Assembly (NCBI RefSeq): GCF_009193185.1
Contig: NZ_VUKF01000014.1
Coordinates: forward strand, 38,230 to 102,229
From: Georgenia thermotolerans
Lineage (GTDB): Bacteria; Actinomycetota; Actinomycetes; Actinomycetales; Actinomycetaceae
Direction of reading: 5' to 3'
Length of the DNA: 64,000 nucleotides
Below, piece after piece: positions 17,731-25,428 of the stretch (position 1 is its first letter; the number at the start of each line of letters is the position of its first letter). The position numbers were made by a program, and so were the translations under genes. The notes below the pieces were generated by a model. That model was given only the letters and a program-made list of their open reading frames with translations. It was not told the origin of the DNA and made no database searches.

Positions 17731-18822
17731 CAGCGTGGGCGTGGCGGGCGCCGCCGTCCCGTGCTGGGCGTCGGACAGGCGGGCGATGGTCGCCTCCGCC
17801 CGCCGGACCCGGGCCAGCGCCCGGCCGGGCAGGACGTCGGTGAGGAACTCGTACCGGTCGGCCGTCGCCCGCGCGCCCGGCGCGCCCGTGCGCGCGGCCC
17901 CCACCGTGGCGTCCCACCAGTCGGCGATGTCGCCCCAGCCCGGGGCGGCCAGCGACCCGCCGAAGTGCTGGACCGCCAGCCCCGAGCACAAGGTGGCGAA
18001 GCGCAGCCGCTGCTCGAGCGGCCAGCCGTGCAGGGTGCCGGTGACCAGGGCGGCGGCGAAGACGTCGCCGGCGCCGGTGGCGTCGATGGCGTCGACGTCC
18101 AGCGGCTCCACCCGCACCTCCCGCCCGCCCTCGACGGCCAGCGCCCCGTCCCCTCCGAGCGTGACGACGACGAGCGGGACGTGCTCGGCCAGCACCCGTG
18201 CCGCCTCCGCCGGGTCCGCCGTGCGGGTGTACGCCATCGCCTCCGCGGCGTTGGGGGTGAAGGCGTAGCAGCCGTCCAGCCGCTCGGACAGGGCGGCGTC
18301 CCACGCCCCGGAGGGGTCCCAGGCGGCGTCCGCGAACACCAGGGTCCCCTCGTCGGCCATGGGCCGCCACCACCCGTCCGTCTCGCCAGCCGGGACGAGC
18401 TCGGTGACGACGGCGCGGGCGGCGGGCGGGTCGCCGAGCAGGTGGTGGGCCGGCTCGGGGTCCGGGTGGCCGTGGGTCACCATCGCCCGGTCGCGGCCCG
18501 AGGCCATGGACACCGTCACCGAGGTGTGCCAGTGCCGGTAGCGGCGCGAGGCGGACAGGTCCACCCCCTCCTGCTCGGCCAGCACCGTCCACAGCCAGTC
18601 GGCGTAGGCGTCGTCGCCGAACCCGGCGGCCATCCCGGTGCGCAGGCCCAGCCGCGCCATCGGCACGGCGAGGTTCGCGATGCCGCCGGGCGCGGTGCCC
18701 ATGCCCTGCGCCCACACCTCGGTGCCCGGGCTGGGAGCGGCGGGCAGCCCGGTGAACACGACGTCGAAGAAGACGGGTCCGGCGACGAGGACGTCCAGCG
18801 GCTCGGCGGGGGCGGTGGTCAT
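17719..18822 (-). CDS. PfkB-family carbohydrate kinase
   Basis: A 367-residue ribokinase-fold sugar kinase. PfkB signature 1 is in the N-terminal GTAPGGIANLAVPMARLGL and signature 2 is DATGAGDVFAAAL, which carries the catalytic Asp and the anion hole. It phosphorylates a sugar or nucleoside, substrate unknown. It is divergent from a GH4 6-phospho-glycosidase gene, so a role in entry of a sugar released from a beta-glucoside is plausible. The ATG at 18822 has GGGAGG about 8 nt upstream. The 3' end is tandemly duplicated in the adjacent repeat array. Confidence 0.88.
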   Translation of the reverse strand: MTTAPAEPLDVLVAGPVFFDVVFTGLPAAPSPGTEVWAQGMGTAPGGIANLAVPMARLGLRTGMAAGFGDDAYADWLWTVLAEQEGVDLSASRRYRHWHTSVTVSMASGRDRAMVTHGHPDPEPAHHLLGDPPAARAVVTELVPAGETDGWWRPMADEGTLVFADAAWDPSGAWDAALSERLDGCYAFTPNAAEAMAYTRTADPAEAARVLAEHVPLVVVTLGGDGALAVEGGREVRVEPLDVDAIDATGAGDVFAAALVTGTLHGWPLEQRLRFATLCSGLAVQHFGGSLAAPGWGDIADWWDATVGAARTGAPGARATADRYEFLTDVLPGRALARVRRAEATIARLSDAQHGTAAPATPTLRTR

Positions 18823-18843
18823 GGGGGGATCCTCCCATCCCGA

Positions 18844-18849
18844 TACCGT
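18844..18849 (+). promoter_or_regulatory. Putative leaderless -10 box for the GH4 gene (TACCGT)
   Basis: TACCGT lies 6 nt before the GTG at 18856. The 33 nt between the divergent kinase and GH4 starts leave little room for other control sites. Confidence 0.5.
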
Positions 18850-18855
18850 GGCCCC

Positions 18856-20202
18856 GTGCAGCTGACGATCCTCGGCGGCGGGGGCTTCCGCGTCCCGCTC
18901 GTCTACCAGGCCGTGACCGCCGCCCGCGAGCGGGTCGGCGTCGACCGCGTGGTCCTCCTCGACGACGACGCCGCCCGGCTCGCCGTCATGACCGACGTCC
19001 TCGCCCAGCTCCGCGCCGAGGCGGGCACCGGCCCGGCCGTGCGGGCCACCACCGACGTCGACGAGGCCGTGCGCGGCGCCGACGTCGTCTTCTCCGCCAT
19101 CCGGGTGGGCGGGACCGGCGGGCGCACCCAGGACGAGCGCGCCGCCCTGGGCCTGGGCGTCCTGGGCCAGGAGACCGTCGGCCCGGGCGGGCTGGCCTAC
19201 GCGCTGCGCACCGTGCCCGTCGCCGACGCCCTCGCCGAGCGGATCGCCGCGCTGGCGCCGCGGGCGTGGACCATCAACTTCACCAACCCGGCCTCGATCG
19301 TCACCGAGGCCATGCGCGCCCACCTGGGCGACCGCGTCGTCGGCATCTGCGACACCCCCATCGCGCTCGTGCGCCGCACCCTGCGCGCCGTCGGCCTGGA
19401 CCCGATGGCCTTCGACCGCGGCGAGGCGGAGGTCGACTACGCCGGGCTCAACCACCTCGGCTGGCTGCGGGGGGTGCGCGCCGGCGGCCGGGACCTGCTG
19501 CCCGGCCTGCTGGCCGACGACGCCGCCCTGCGCGGGCTGGAGGAGGTCCGGCTCATGGGCGCCGAGTGGGTGCGGGCCCAGCGCGCCCTGCCCAACGAGT
19601 ACCTGTACTACTACGACTACACCCGCGAGGCGGTCGCGGCGCTCGCGGCCGAGCAGCGCACCCGCGGGGAGTTCCTCGCCGGGCAGCAGGGCGCCTTCTA
19701 CGCCGCGGCCGCCGCCGAGCCGGCGCTGGCGCTGGCGCTGTGGCGCGGGGCGCTGGCCGAGCGGGAGGCGACCTACATGGCCACCGAGCGCGAGAGCACG
19801 GCCGCGGGGGAGCGGCACGCGGAGGACCTCGGCGGCGGCTACCACGAGGTCGCCGTCGACCTCATGGCCGCCCTGCTCGGCGGCGAGGAGCACCGGATGA
19901 TCCTCGACGTCGCCAACACCGGTCCCGACGGCGCCCCCCTGCTGGCGGGCCTGCCCACCGACGCCGTCGTCGAGGTGCCGGTGCGGGTCGACGGCGCCGG
20001 GGTGCACCCGCTCGGGCAGCGCACCGCGCTGGCGCCCTCGATGCTCGCGCGGGTGGCGACGGTCAAGGCCTGCGAGCGGCTCGTCATCGACGCCGCCCGC
20101 ACCCGCTCGCGGGAGGCGGCCTGGCTGGCGTTCGCCCGCCACCCCCTGGTCGACTCGGTGGCCGTGGCCCGCCGGCTGGTGGACGCCTACCTGCCGGCCT
20201 GA
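18856..20202 (+). CDS. 6-phospho-beta-glucosidase, glycoside hydrolase family 4
   Basis: A 448-residue GH4 enzyme. GH4 hydrolases use NAD+ and a divalent metal (often Mn2+) in a redox-elimination mechanism on 6-phospho-glycosides. The N-terminal Rossmann motif is LTILGGGGFRVP, followed by VVFSAIRVGG. Metal-site Cys165 lies in GICDTP and His200 in AGLNHLGW, and NEYLYYYDY is typical of the 6-phospho-beta-glucosidase branch. The GTG at 18856 fits the expected N-terminus and follows a -10 box by 6 nt, hence leaderless. Divergent from a sugar kinase. No PTS or ABC sugar importer is adjacent. Confidence 0.9.
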   Translation: MQLTILGGGGFRVPLVYQAVTAARERVGVDRVVLLDDDAARLAVMTDVLAQLRAEAGTGPAVRATTDVDEAVRGADVVFSAIRVGGTGGRTQDERAALGLGVLGQETVGPGGLAYALRTVPVADALAERIAALAPRAWTINFTNPASIVTEAMRAHLGDRVVGICDTPIALVRRTLRAVGLDPMAFDRGEAEVDYAGLNHLGWLRGVRAGGRDLLPGLLADDAALRGLEEVRLMGAEWVRAQRALPNEYLYYYDYTREAVAALAAEQRTRGEFLAGQQGAFYAAAAAEPALALALWRGALAEREATYMATERESTAAGERHAEDLGGGYHEVAVDLMAALLGGEEHRMILDVANTGPDGAPLLAGLPTDAVVEVPVRVDGAGVHPLGQRTALAPSMLARVATVKACERLVIDAARTRSREAAWLAFARHPLVDSVAVARRLVDAYLPA

Positions 20203-20304
20203 GCCTCCCGCCGCCCGCCGTTCCGCCTGCGCGCCCGGCCGGTGTGCGGCAACCTGGGGGCCCACGCACCGGCGCACGAGCGCGCCGGAGGGAAGGGGGA
20301 GCCG

Positions 20305-20703
20305 ATGACCGTCCGACTGTGGTCGCGCGAGGGCGAGCCGGAGCACGGCGCGGAGTTTCGCCGCGTGCTGTGGACCGGGGAGCAGAGCCAGCTCGTGATC
20401 ATGACCGTCCCGCCGGGCGAGGAGATCGGCGAGGAGACGCACGAGGGCACCGACCAGATCCTCAGCTTCGTGGCGGGGGCGGGCAAGGCGGTCATCGACG
20501 GCGACGAGAAGTTCGTCGCCCCCGGCGACATCGTCGTCGTGCCGGCGGGGGCACGGCACAACTTCCTCAACGTCGGGCCCAACCCGCTGGTGCTGTACAC
20601 GATCTACAGCCCGCCCGAGCACGCCGACGGCGCGGTGTACGCGACCAAGGCCGAGGCCGACGCCGCCGAGGAGTCCGGCCGGGACGAGCCGCCGCAGGGC
20701 TGA
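20305..20703 (+). CDS. Cupin-domain protein
   Basis: A 132-residue single-domain cupin. Motif 1 is PPGEEIGEETHEGTDQILSFVAGAG (Glu, His and Glu metal-ligand positions) and motif 2 is VAPGDIVVVPAGARHNFLNVG (His). This arrangement fits small mannose-6-phosphate isomerase-like or metal-binding cupins. The Asp/Glu/Ala-rich C-terminus looks flexible. GGAAGGGGG precedes the ATG at 20305. It follows the GH4 gene by 102 nt on the same strand and could be co-transcribed. The substrate cannot be told from sequence. Confidence 0.85.
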   Translation: MTVRLWSREGEPEHGAEFRRVLWTGEQSQLVIMTVPPGEEIGEETHEGTDQILSFVAGAGKAVIDGDEKFVAPGDIVVVPAGARHNFLNVGPNPLVLYTIYSPPEHADGAVYATKAEADAAEESGRDEPPQG

Positions 20704-20785
20704 GCGATCCCGGCTTGACCGACGCCGCGCCCAGGCGTTCCTCGGCGTGCCGTCCGAAATCGCCTGCCCGCGCCGTGCCCGCCCG

Positions 20786-20791
20786 TATGAT
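20786..20791 (+). promoter_or_regulatory. Putative -10 box for the TM2 gene (TATGAT)
   Basis: TATGAT is close to consensus but has no recognisable -35. A start near 20797 would give a leader of about 160 nt, in which no known RNA motif was recognised. Confidence 0.35.
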
Positions 20792-20956
20792 CGCCCGGCA
20801 GGTCGGGCTCGAGGTCGGCGCGACACCCGTTCCCACCCTGCGGCTGCAGAGGGGCCGTCGCTGTTCGACTTCGCACGGACGACATCGAGGTGCTCGTCAG
20901 CCAGCACCCCTGCCAACGCAGCGCCCGTCGTCGTCCGACCGCCAGAAGGAACACCC

Positions 20957-21406
20957 ATGTCCGACCAGCCCCAGCCGAACCCGGAACGGTACCTCCCGCA
21001 GCCCTACCAGCCGCAGCCGTACCAGCAGCCTCCGTTCCCGCCGGCGGGCCAGGCGCCGTACCCGCCAGCGGGTCAGGTGCCGTACCCGCCGTCGTACCAG
21101 TACCCCCACCTGCCGCAGCCCTACCCCCAGCCCACGGTGATCGTGATGCCGAAGTCGCGGCTGCTGACGGCGGTGCTCGCGTCCTTCTTCGGCCACCTGG
21201 GTGTGCACAACTTCTACCTCGGCTACACCGGCACGGCGGTCGCCCAGCTGGTCCTGGGGATCGTCGGCTGGCTCACCTCCTTCATCATCGTCGGGTTCTT
21301 CATCCTCGTCCCGCTCTGGATCTGGGTGATCGTCGAGCTCATCTTGTTCCTGGTCGCCAAGGAGGGCCGGTACTCGAGGAGCGCCAACGGCGTGCCCCTG
21401 AACTGA
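20957..21406 (+). CDS. TM2-domain membrane protein with Pro/Gln/Tyr-rich N-terminus
   Basis: A 149-residue protein. Residues 1-60 are a Pro/Gln/Tyr-rich disordered segment with repeats of QPY and PPAGQ. The TM2 domain follows: a basic residue pair, then LLTAVLASFFGHLGVHNFYLGYTGTAVAQLVLGIVGWL, and a second helix region FIIVGFFILVPLWIWVIVELILF. The GxxGxHxFYLG signature is intact. Such proteins are common in actinobacteria and have no established biochemical role. AGAAGGA lies 7 nt before the ATG at 20957. Monocistronic, with a 250-nt upstream gap. Confidence 0.9.
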   Translation: MSDQPQPNPERYLPQPYQPQPYQQPPFPPAGQAPYPPAGQVPYPPSYQYPHLPQPYPQPTVIVMPKSRLLTAVLASFFGHLGVHNFYLGYTGTAVAQLVLGIVGWLTSFIIVGFFILVPLWIWVIVELILFLVAKEGRYSRSANGVPLN

Positions 21407-21441
21407 CAGCGCCCGCCGGTGGGGCCGTCGCGCCGGGGTCC

Positions 21442-21447
21442 TACGAT
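21442..21447 (+). promoter_or_regulatory. Putative -10 box for the F420 oxidoreductase-cofE operon (TACGAT)
   Basis: TACGAT lies about 35 nt before the GTG at 21483 and would give a leader of around 30 nt containing the GAGAGGCGG ribosome binding site. Confidence 0.4.
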
Positions 21448-21482
21448 GATGGGCCGGACCCCGAACGAGAGGCGGACACATC

Positions 21483-22487
21483 GTGGCAGACGGCCTGACC
21501 ATCGGATACGCGGCGGCGCTCGAGCAGTTCCACCCCACCGAGGCGGTGGACTACTCCGCGCAGGCGGAGGAGCACGGGTTCTCCGGCGTCATGGCGGCGG
21601 ACCACTTCCAGCCGTGGACCCCGACCCAGGGCCAGGCGTCCTTCGTGTGGAACGTGCTCACCGCCGTCGGCGAGCGCACGCGCGGGGACTTCGGCCCCGG
21701 GGTGACCGCGCCGACGTTCCGGTACCACCCGGCGATGGTCGCCCAGGCCTCGGCCACCCTGGCCGCGATGTACCCGGGCCGGCACTGGCTGGGGCTGGGC
21801 TCGGGCGAGGCGCTCAACGAGCACATCATCGGGCAGTACTGGCCCGAGGCCCCCGAGCGGATCAACCGGATGTTCGAGGCCATCGAGATCATCCGCAAGC
21901 TGTTCACCAACTCCCTGGCGGGCAAGGACACCAAGCACGCCGGGACGTTCTACAAGCTCGAGTCCACCCGGCTGTGGACCATGCCCGAGCAGGCCCCGCC
22001 CATCCTCGTGGCCACCGGCGGCCCGGTGACGGCCAAGCGGGCCGGCAAGCACGCCGACGGCCTGATCACGGTCGGCGCGCCGCTGGAGAAGATCGGCGGG
22101 CTGTTCGAGAAGTTCGCCGCCGGGGCGCGCGAGGCCGGCAAGGACCCCGACGCGATGCCCAAGGTGCTCCAGCTGCACCTGTCCTGGGCGCCGACGGACG
22201 AGGAGGCGCTGGCGAACGCGATGGAGCAGTGGCCCAACGGGGGGATGAAGTTCCCCAAGGCCGACATCCGCTCCCCGTACGACTTCGCCGCCATGGCCAA
22301 GCTGGTGCGCGAGGAGGACTTCGCCGGCCGCATGGTCATCTCCGCCGACCCCGACGCCCACCGGGCCGAGATCCAGAAGTACGTCGACCTGGGCTTCGAC
22401 CGGATCTACCTGCACAACGTCGGGCGCAACCAGGCCGAGTGGCTCGAGGTCTTCGGCCGCGACGTCCTGCCGAAGCTCGCCCGATGA
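21483..22487 (+). CDS. F420-dependent oxidoreductase, G6PDH family (TIGR03557-like)
   Basis: A 334-residue luciferase-like monooxygenase-superfamily protein. The F420 glucose-6-phosphate dehydrogenase hallmarks are present: DHFQPW at about 40-45, [11 protein letters not shown], and GSGEALNEH at about 106-114, carrying the positions used for catalysis and F420 binding in mycobacterial FGD. It resembles the TIGR03557 sister family more than FGD1 itself, so glucose-6-phosphate as substrate is not assured. It would supply or use reduced F420. GTG start with GAGAGGCGG upstream. Its stop overlaps the cofE start by 4 nt (ATGA), a direct functional link to F420 metabolism. Confidence 0.9.
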   Translation: MADGLTIGYAAALEQFHPTEAVDYSAQAEEHGFSGVMAADHFQPWTPTQGQASFVWNVLTAVGERTRGDFGPGVTAPTFRYHPAMVAQASATLAAMYPGRHWLGLGSGEALNEHIIGQYWPEAPERINRMFEAIEIIRKLFTNSLAGKDTKHAGTFYKLESTRLWTMPEQAPPILVATGGPVTAKRAGKHADGLITVGAPLEKIGGLFEKFAAGAREAGKDPDAMPKVLQLHLSWAPTDEEALANAMEQWPNGGMKFPKADIRSPYDFAAMAKLVREEDFAGRMVISADPDAHRAEIQKYVDLGFDRIYLHNVGRNQAEWLEVFGRDVLPKLAR

Positions 22488-23362
22488 GCGCCACGCCCGG
22501 CCCGGACGCCGCCGCGCCCACCGGCCCGGACGCCGCCGCGCCGACCGGCGCCGCCGCAACGGCCGGCGCCGCCGCAACGGCCGGCGCCGACGTCACCGCC
22601 CCGGCGGCCCTCGTCATGGCCCAGGCGCCCGACGGCGTGCCGGTCATCACGCGCGGCGACGACCTCGCCGCCCGGCTCACCCCGGCGCTCGCGGCCCTGC
22701 GCTGGCCCGACGGGTCCACCGGGGTGGCCGAGGGCGACGTCGTCGTCGTCGCCTCGAAGGTCGTCGCCAAGGCCGAGGGGCGGCTCGTGGCCGCCCGGGA
22801 CGCCGCCGAGCGCGAGGCGGTCATCGCCGGCGAGACCGTGCGGGTGGTGGCCACCCGGCAGCGGCCGGACGGGACCATGCTGCGCATCGTCGAGAACACC
22901 CAGGGCCTGGTCATGGCCGCCGCGGGCGTGGACTCCTCCGACGTGCCGGCCGGCACCGCGCTGCTCCTGCCCGAGGACCCGGACGCCTCCGCCCGCCGGC
23001 TCCGGCGCGGGCTGCACGCCCGGCTGGGCGTGCGCCCGGGGGTGCTGGTCACCGACACCGCCGGGCGGCCGTGGCGCCGCGGGCTGGTCGACATGGCCAT
23101 CGGCGCGGCCGGCGTGCGGGTGCTCGCCGACCATCGCGGCCGCCGCGACGCCTACGGCCGCGAGCTCAACGTCACCGTCATCAGCCTGGCCGACGAGATC
23201 GCCGCCGCGGCCGAGCTGGTCAAGGGCAAGGCGGCCGGGCGCCCGGTCGCCGTCGTGCGCGGGATGGCGCACGCGGTGACCCTCGAGGACGGCGACGGCG
23301 CGGCCACGCTCATCCGCCCGCCCGCGGAGGACATGTTCCGCCACGGCGTGGACGCCGACTGA
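22484..23362 (+). CDS. cofE: Coenzyme F420-0:L-glutamate ligase
   Basis: A 292-residue CofE-type ligase that adds glutamate to F420-0 using GTP. Landmarks are [37 protein letters not shown], the [15 protein letters not shown] metal/GTP loop, and [34 protein letters not shown]. It corresponds to the N-terminal half of mycobacterial FbiB; the C-terminal nitroreductase-like domain is absent. The first 40 residues are a low-complexity insert of GPDAAAPT and GAAATA duplicates before the conserved domain. It starts inside the stop of the upstream F420 oxidoreductase. cofC, cofD and fbiC are not in the window. Confidence 0.9.
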   Translation: MSATPGPDAAAPTGPDAAAPTGAAATAGAAATAGADVTAPAALVMAQAPDGVPVITRGDDLAARLTPALAALRWPDGSTGVAEGDVVVVASKVVAKAEGRLVAARDAAEREAVIAGETVRVVATRQRPDGTMLRIVENTQGLVMAAAGVDSSDVPAGTALLLPEDPDASARRLRRGLHARLGVRPGVLVTDTAGRPWRRGLVDMAIGAAGVRVLADHRGRRDAYGRELNVTVISLADEIAAAAELVKGKAAGRPVAVVRGMAHAVTLEDGDGAATLIRPPAEDMFRHGVDAD

Positions 23363-23384
23363 CTCCCTCAGGGAGATCGGGCTG

Positions 23385-23549
23385 TCAAGCGGTCCTGCTG
23401 GTCGCGGGCTGCGCGTCGCGCCCGTCGAGGTCACCGATGACGTGAGGGCTCGCCCCGGTCATGAATGCCCAGAAGCGTTCGGCCGGGTTCGCGGCGAGGA
23501 CGCGCAGGTGCACGAGCTGCTCCTTGCGGTGCCGGCGACCAGCGCCGGC
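23385..23549 (-). pseudogene. Possible remnant of a coding sequence
   Basis: Within the 335-nt gap 23363-23697 the minus strand carries a 54-codon frame ending at 23385. Its composition looks protein-like (RKEQLVHLRVLAANPAERFWAFMTGASPHVIGDLDG). It has no plausible start and cannot be extended far upstream. It may be the 3' remnant of a gene displaced when the neighbouring XRE cassette arrived. No family recognised, so the call is weak. Confidence 0.25.
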
Positions 23550-23633
23550 CCGCCGACCCGCCTCGTGGCATCCGCCCGTCGACCCGGGCGATCTCCGGCC
23601 TTGGGCAGGCGCGCCAGGCGAGCGTGTAAAGAG

Positions 23634-23684
23634 TTCTTGACATCACCCGTCGGCCCCCTACCTTGATGTCAAGAATTCCTGACA
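23634..23684 (+). promoter_or_regulatory. Promoter with paired operators for the XRE cassette
   Basis: A consensus -35 TTGACA (23637-23642) and a -10-like TACCTT (23659-23664) are separated by 16 nt. TTCTTGACATCA (23634-23645) is repeated inverted as TGATGTCAAGAA (23664-23675), and an 18-nt near-palindrome TGTCAAGAATTCCTGACA (23667-23684) covers the expected start of transcription. The half-site TGTCA-N-GAA thus occurs three times. The obvious candidate ligand is the XRE repressor encoded two genes downstream. Confidence 0.65.
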
Positions 23685-23697
23685 TGAGGAGCGGGCG

Positions 23698-24132
23698 ATG
23701 GTCTACGAAGAGCGCAACATGTGGTCGAGCCTCGTCGTGAGCGTGATCGGCGTGATCATGTACGTCGTGGTCGTGCTCCAGCGGGCGGCGGGGGGCCCGC
23801 TCACGGAGGTCGACTGGTGGCCGGTCATGCTCTGGACCATCGGCGGCAGCATCGTCGCCGCGATCGCGGTGAGCATCGTCTGGGGAATCATCGCGGGCAC
23901 GCGCGACCCCGACGGAGTGGGCAGGTCCGACGAACGCGACCGCGAGATCGCGCGCATGGGCTCGCGCGTCGGCCAGGCCTTCGTCGTGATCGCCGGTGTC
24001 GGCGTGATCGTGCTGTGCGGCTTCCAGGCCCACTGGTTCTGGATCGCGAACGTGATGTTCTTCGGCTTCGCCCTGTCAGCCATCGTCGGCGGCATCGCTG
24101 GCGTGATCGCCTACAGGCGCGGGCTGGCCTGA
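23698..24132 (+). CDS. Four-helix membrane protein, DUF2178-like
   Basis: A 144-residue protein with four hydrophobic segments: LVVSVIGVIMYVVVVL, WPVMLWTIGGSIVAAIAVSIVWGIIAG, VGQAFVVIAGVGVIVLCGF and WIANVMFFGFALSAIVGGIAGVIAY. An acidic/basic loop GVGRSDERDREIARMGSRVG lies between helices 2 and 3. This layout is typical of the DUF2178-like proteins that are repeatedly paired with a short XRE regulator in Gram-positives. GAGGAG precedes the ATG at 23698. Its stop overlaps the XRE start (TGATG). Probably a regulated integral membrane partner, function unknown. Confidence 0.75.
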   Translation: MVYEERNMWSSLVVSVIGVIMYVVVVLQRAAGGPLTEVDWWPVMLWTIGGSIVAAIAVSIVWGIIAGTRDPDGVGRSDERDREIARMGSRVGQAFVVIAGVGVIVLCGFQAHWFWIANVMFFGFALSAIVGGIAGVIAYRRGLA

Positions 24133-24347
24133 TGGTCAGGCCCACAAAGGTCACCAACTCGATCCGCGCGGCGCGAGAGGGAGCCGGGATGACGCAGGCC
24201 GCGCTCGCCAAGCAGATCGGTGTCACGCGCCAGACCCTCATCGCGATCGAGCAGGGCAGGTACTCGCCGACGCTCGAGCTCGCCTTCCAGATCTCCCGCG
24301 TCTTCGGCCTCGGCCTCGACGACCTCTTCCAGTACCCGGAGGGATGA
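24132..24347 (+). CDS. XRE-family transcriptional regulator (YozG-like, 71 aa)
   Basis: A minimal Cro/CI helix-turn-helix protein: SIRAAREGAGMTQAALAKQIGVTRQTLIAIEQGRYSPTLELAFQISRVFGLGLDDLF. The recognition helix is around VTRQTLIAIEQ. It consists of the DNA-binding domain only, so it should act as a dimer on a short palindrome. It overlaps the membrane protein by 1 nt and is followed after 1 nt by the oxidoreductase gene, so the three form one operon. Autorepression at the palindromes around 23634-23684 is the simplest model and is inferred from position. Confidence 0.93.
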   Translation: MVRPTKVTNSIRAAREGAGMTQAALAKQIGVTRQTLIAIEQGRYSPTLELAFQISRVFGLGLDDLFQYPEG

Positions 24348-24348
24348 C

Positions 24349-25365
24349 GTGACCGGCAAGACGGATGCAGCGAGGCAGACCATGACGGCGTGGCGGCAGA
24401 CCGAATACGGCGGGCCGGAGGTCCTTCGCGCCGAGCAGGTGCCGGTTCCGACCCCGGGTCGCGGAGACGTGCTGCTGAAGATCGGCGCAACCGCGCTCAA
24501 CGCCGCCGACGTCCGTCTGCTGCGCGGCGATCCGCTGCTGCTGCGTCTCGCGTTCGGCATCCGCCGCCCGAAGCAGCCCGTGAGGGGGATGGATGCCGCG
24601 GGCGTGGTCCTTGCCGTCGGCGCGGACGTGTCCGGCCTCGCAGTGGGCGACGAGGTGGTGGGCGAGCTTCCCGGCGGGGCGCTCGCCGAGTATGCCGTCG
24701 CGCCCGCCGCGCGGCTGGTGCGCCGCCCCGCCGGCCTCGCCCCGGCGACGGCGGCCGCGCTCGCGCTGGCCGGGGGCACGGCGTGGCAGGCCTTGGAGCG
24801 AGGGGCAGTGGCCGCCGGATCATCCGGTCGTCGCGTTCTCGTGATCGGCGCGTCCGGCGGCGTCGGCACCTTCGCCGTGCAGCTCGCCGCGATGAGGGGC
24901 GCCGAGGTCTGGGCGCTGTGCGGCGAGCGCAACCGGTCGCTGCTCGAGCGGTTGGGCGCCACGCGCACGTTCGACTACCGCTCCACGGCCATCGCGGAGC
25001 TCCCCGCGGCATCGTTCGACGCGATCATCGACATCGCCGGGACCGCTCCGCTCCGCGCGCTGCGCCGGTTGCTCCTGCCGGGCGGAACGCTGGTGATGGT
25101 GGCCGGCCTCGGCGGCCCGGTGCTCGGCCCGATACCGCGGATCCTGCGGGCAGCGCTGCTCTCGATCGGATCGAAGCGTCGCATCCGCCCGCTGGCCGCG
25201 GTCGCCAAGCCCGAGATCCTCGCCGAGCTCCTCGCGCTCGCCGCGAGGGGCAGCATCACGCCGGTGATCGAGCGCACGTGGCCGTTGACCGAGGCGCGCG
25301 AGGCGCTCGCCCACGTCGACGCCGGCCACACCGTCGGCAAGGTGATCGTGGTCCCCGGACACTGA
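24349..25365 (+). CDS. Zinc-independent MDR-family quinone oxidoreductase / NAD(P)-dependent alcohol dehydrogenase
   Basis: A 338-residue medium-chain dehydrogenase/reductase. The GroES-like domain begins TAWRQTEYGGPEVLRAEQVPVPTPGRGDVLLKI, and the Rossmann motif VLVIGASGGVGTFAVQLAAMRGA gives NADPH preference. The catalytic-zinc ligands of true alcohol dehydrogenases are absent, which points to the quinone oxidoreductase group. The GTG at 24349 follows GGAGGGATGA; an ATG 33 nt later is an alternative. Last gene of the XRE cassette, convergent with the following ABC operon. Base composition of this cassette looks slightly lower in GC than its neighbours, suggesting transfer. Confidence 0.87.
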   Translation: MTGKTDAARQTMTAWRQTEYGGPEVLRAEQVPVPTPGRGDVLLKIGATALNAADVRLLRGDPLLLRLAFGIRRPKQPVRGMDAAGVVLAVGADVSGLAVGDEVVGELPGGALAEYAVAPAARLVRRPAGLAPATAAALALAGGTAWQALERGAVAAGSSGRRVLVIGASGGVGTFAVQLAAMRGAEVWALCGERNRSLLERLGATRTFDYRSTAIAELPAASFDAIIDIAGTAPLRALRRLLLPGGTLVMVAGLGGPVLGPIPRILRAALLSIGSKRRIRPLAAVAKPEILAELLALAARGSITPVIERTWPLTEAREALAHVDAGHTVGKVIVVPGH

Positions 25366-25389
25366 GCGCGCCGGCACCTGCGCGTGCGG

Positions 25390-25417
25390 TCGCGGGGGCA
25401 CACGGGTGTCCCCCGTC
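25390..25417. terminator. Hairpin between convergent oxidoreductase and ABC genes
   Basis: CGGGGGCACAC pairs with GTGTCCCCCG with a single bulge and a small loop, in the 63-nt gap between converging stop codons. It could serve both strands. Confidence 0.5.
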
Positions 25418-25428
25418 GCGCCGAGTGC

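Noticed and set aside
20704..20956. Riboswitch in the long leader before the TM2 gene
   Set aside because: The leader is long but matches no RNA motif that I can recognise; only a -10 box is reported.
23431..24033. A His/Asp-rich protein on the minus strand opposite the DUF2178-like gene
   Set aside because: The sequence is low complexity, overlaps the XRE-cassette promoter and the membrane-protein gene, and has no ribosome binding site or homology.
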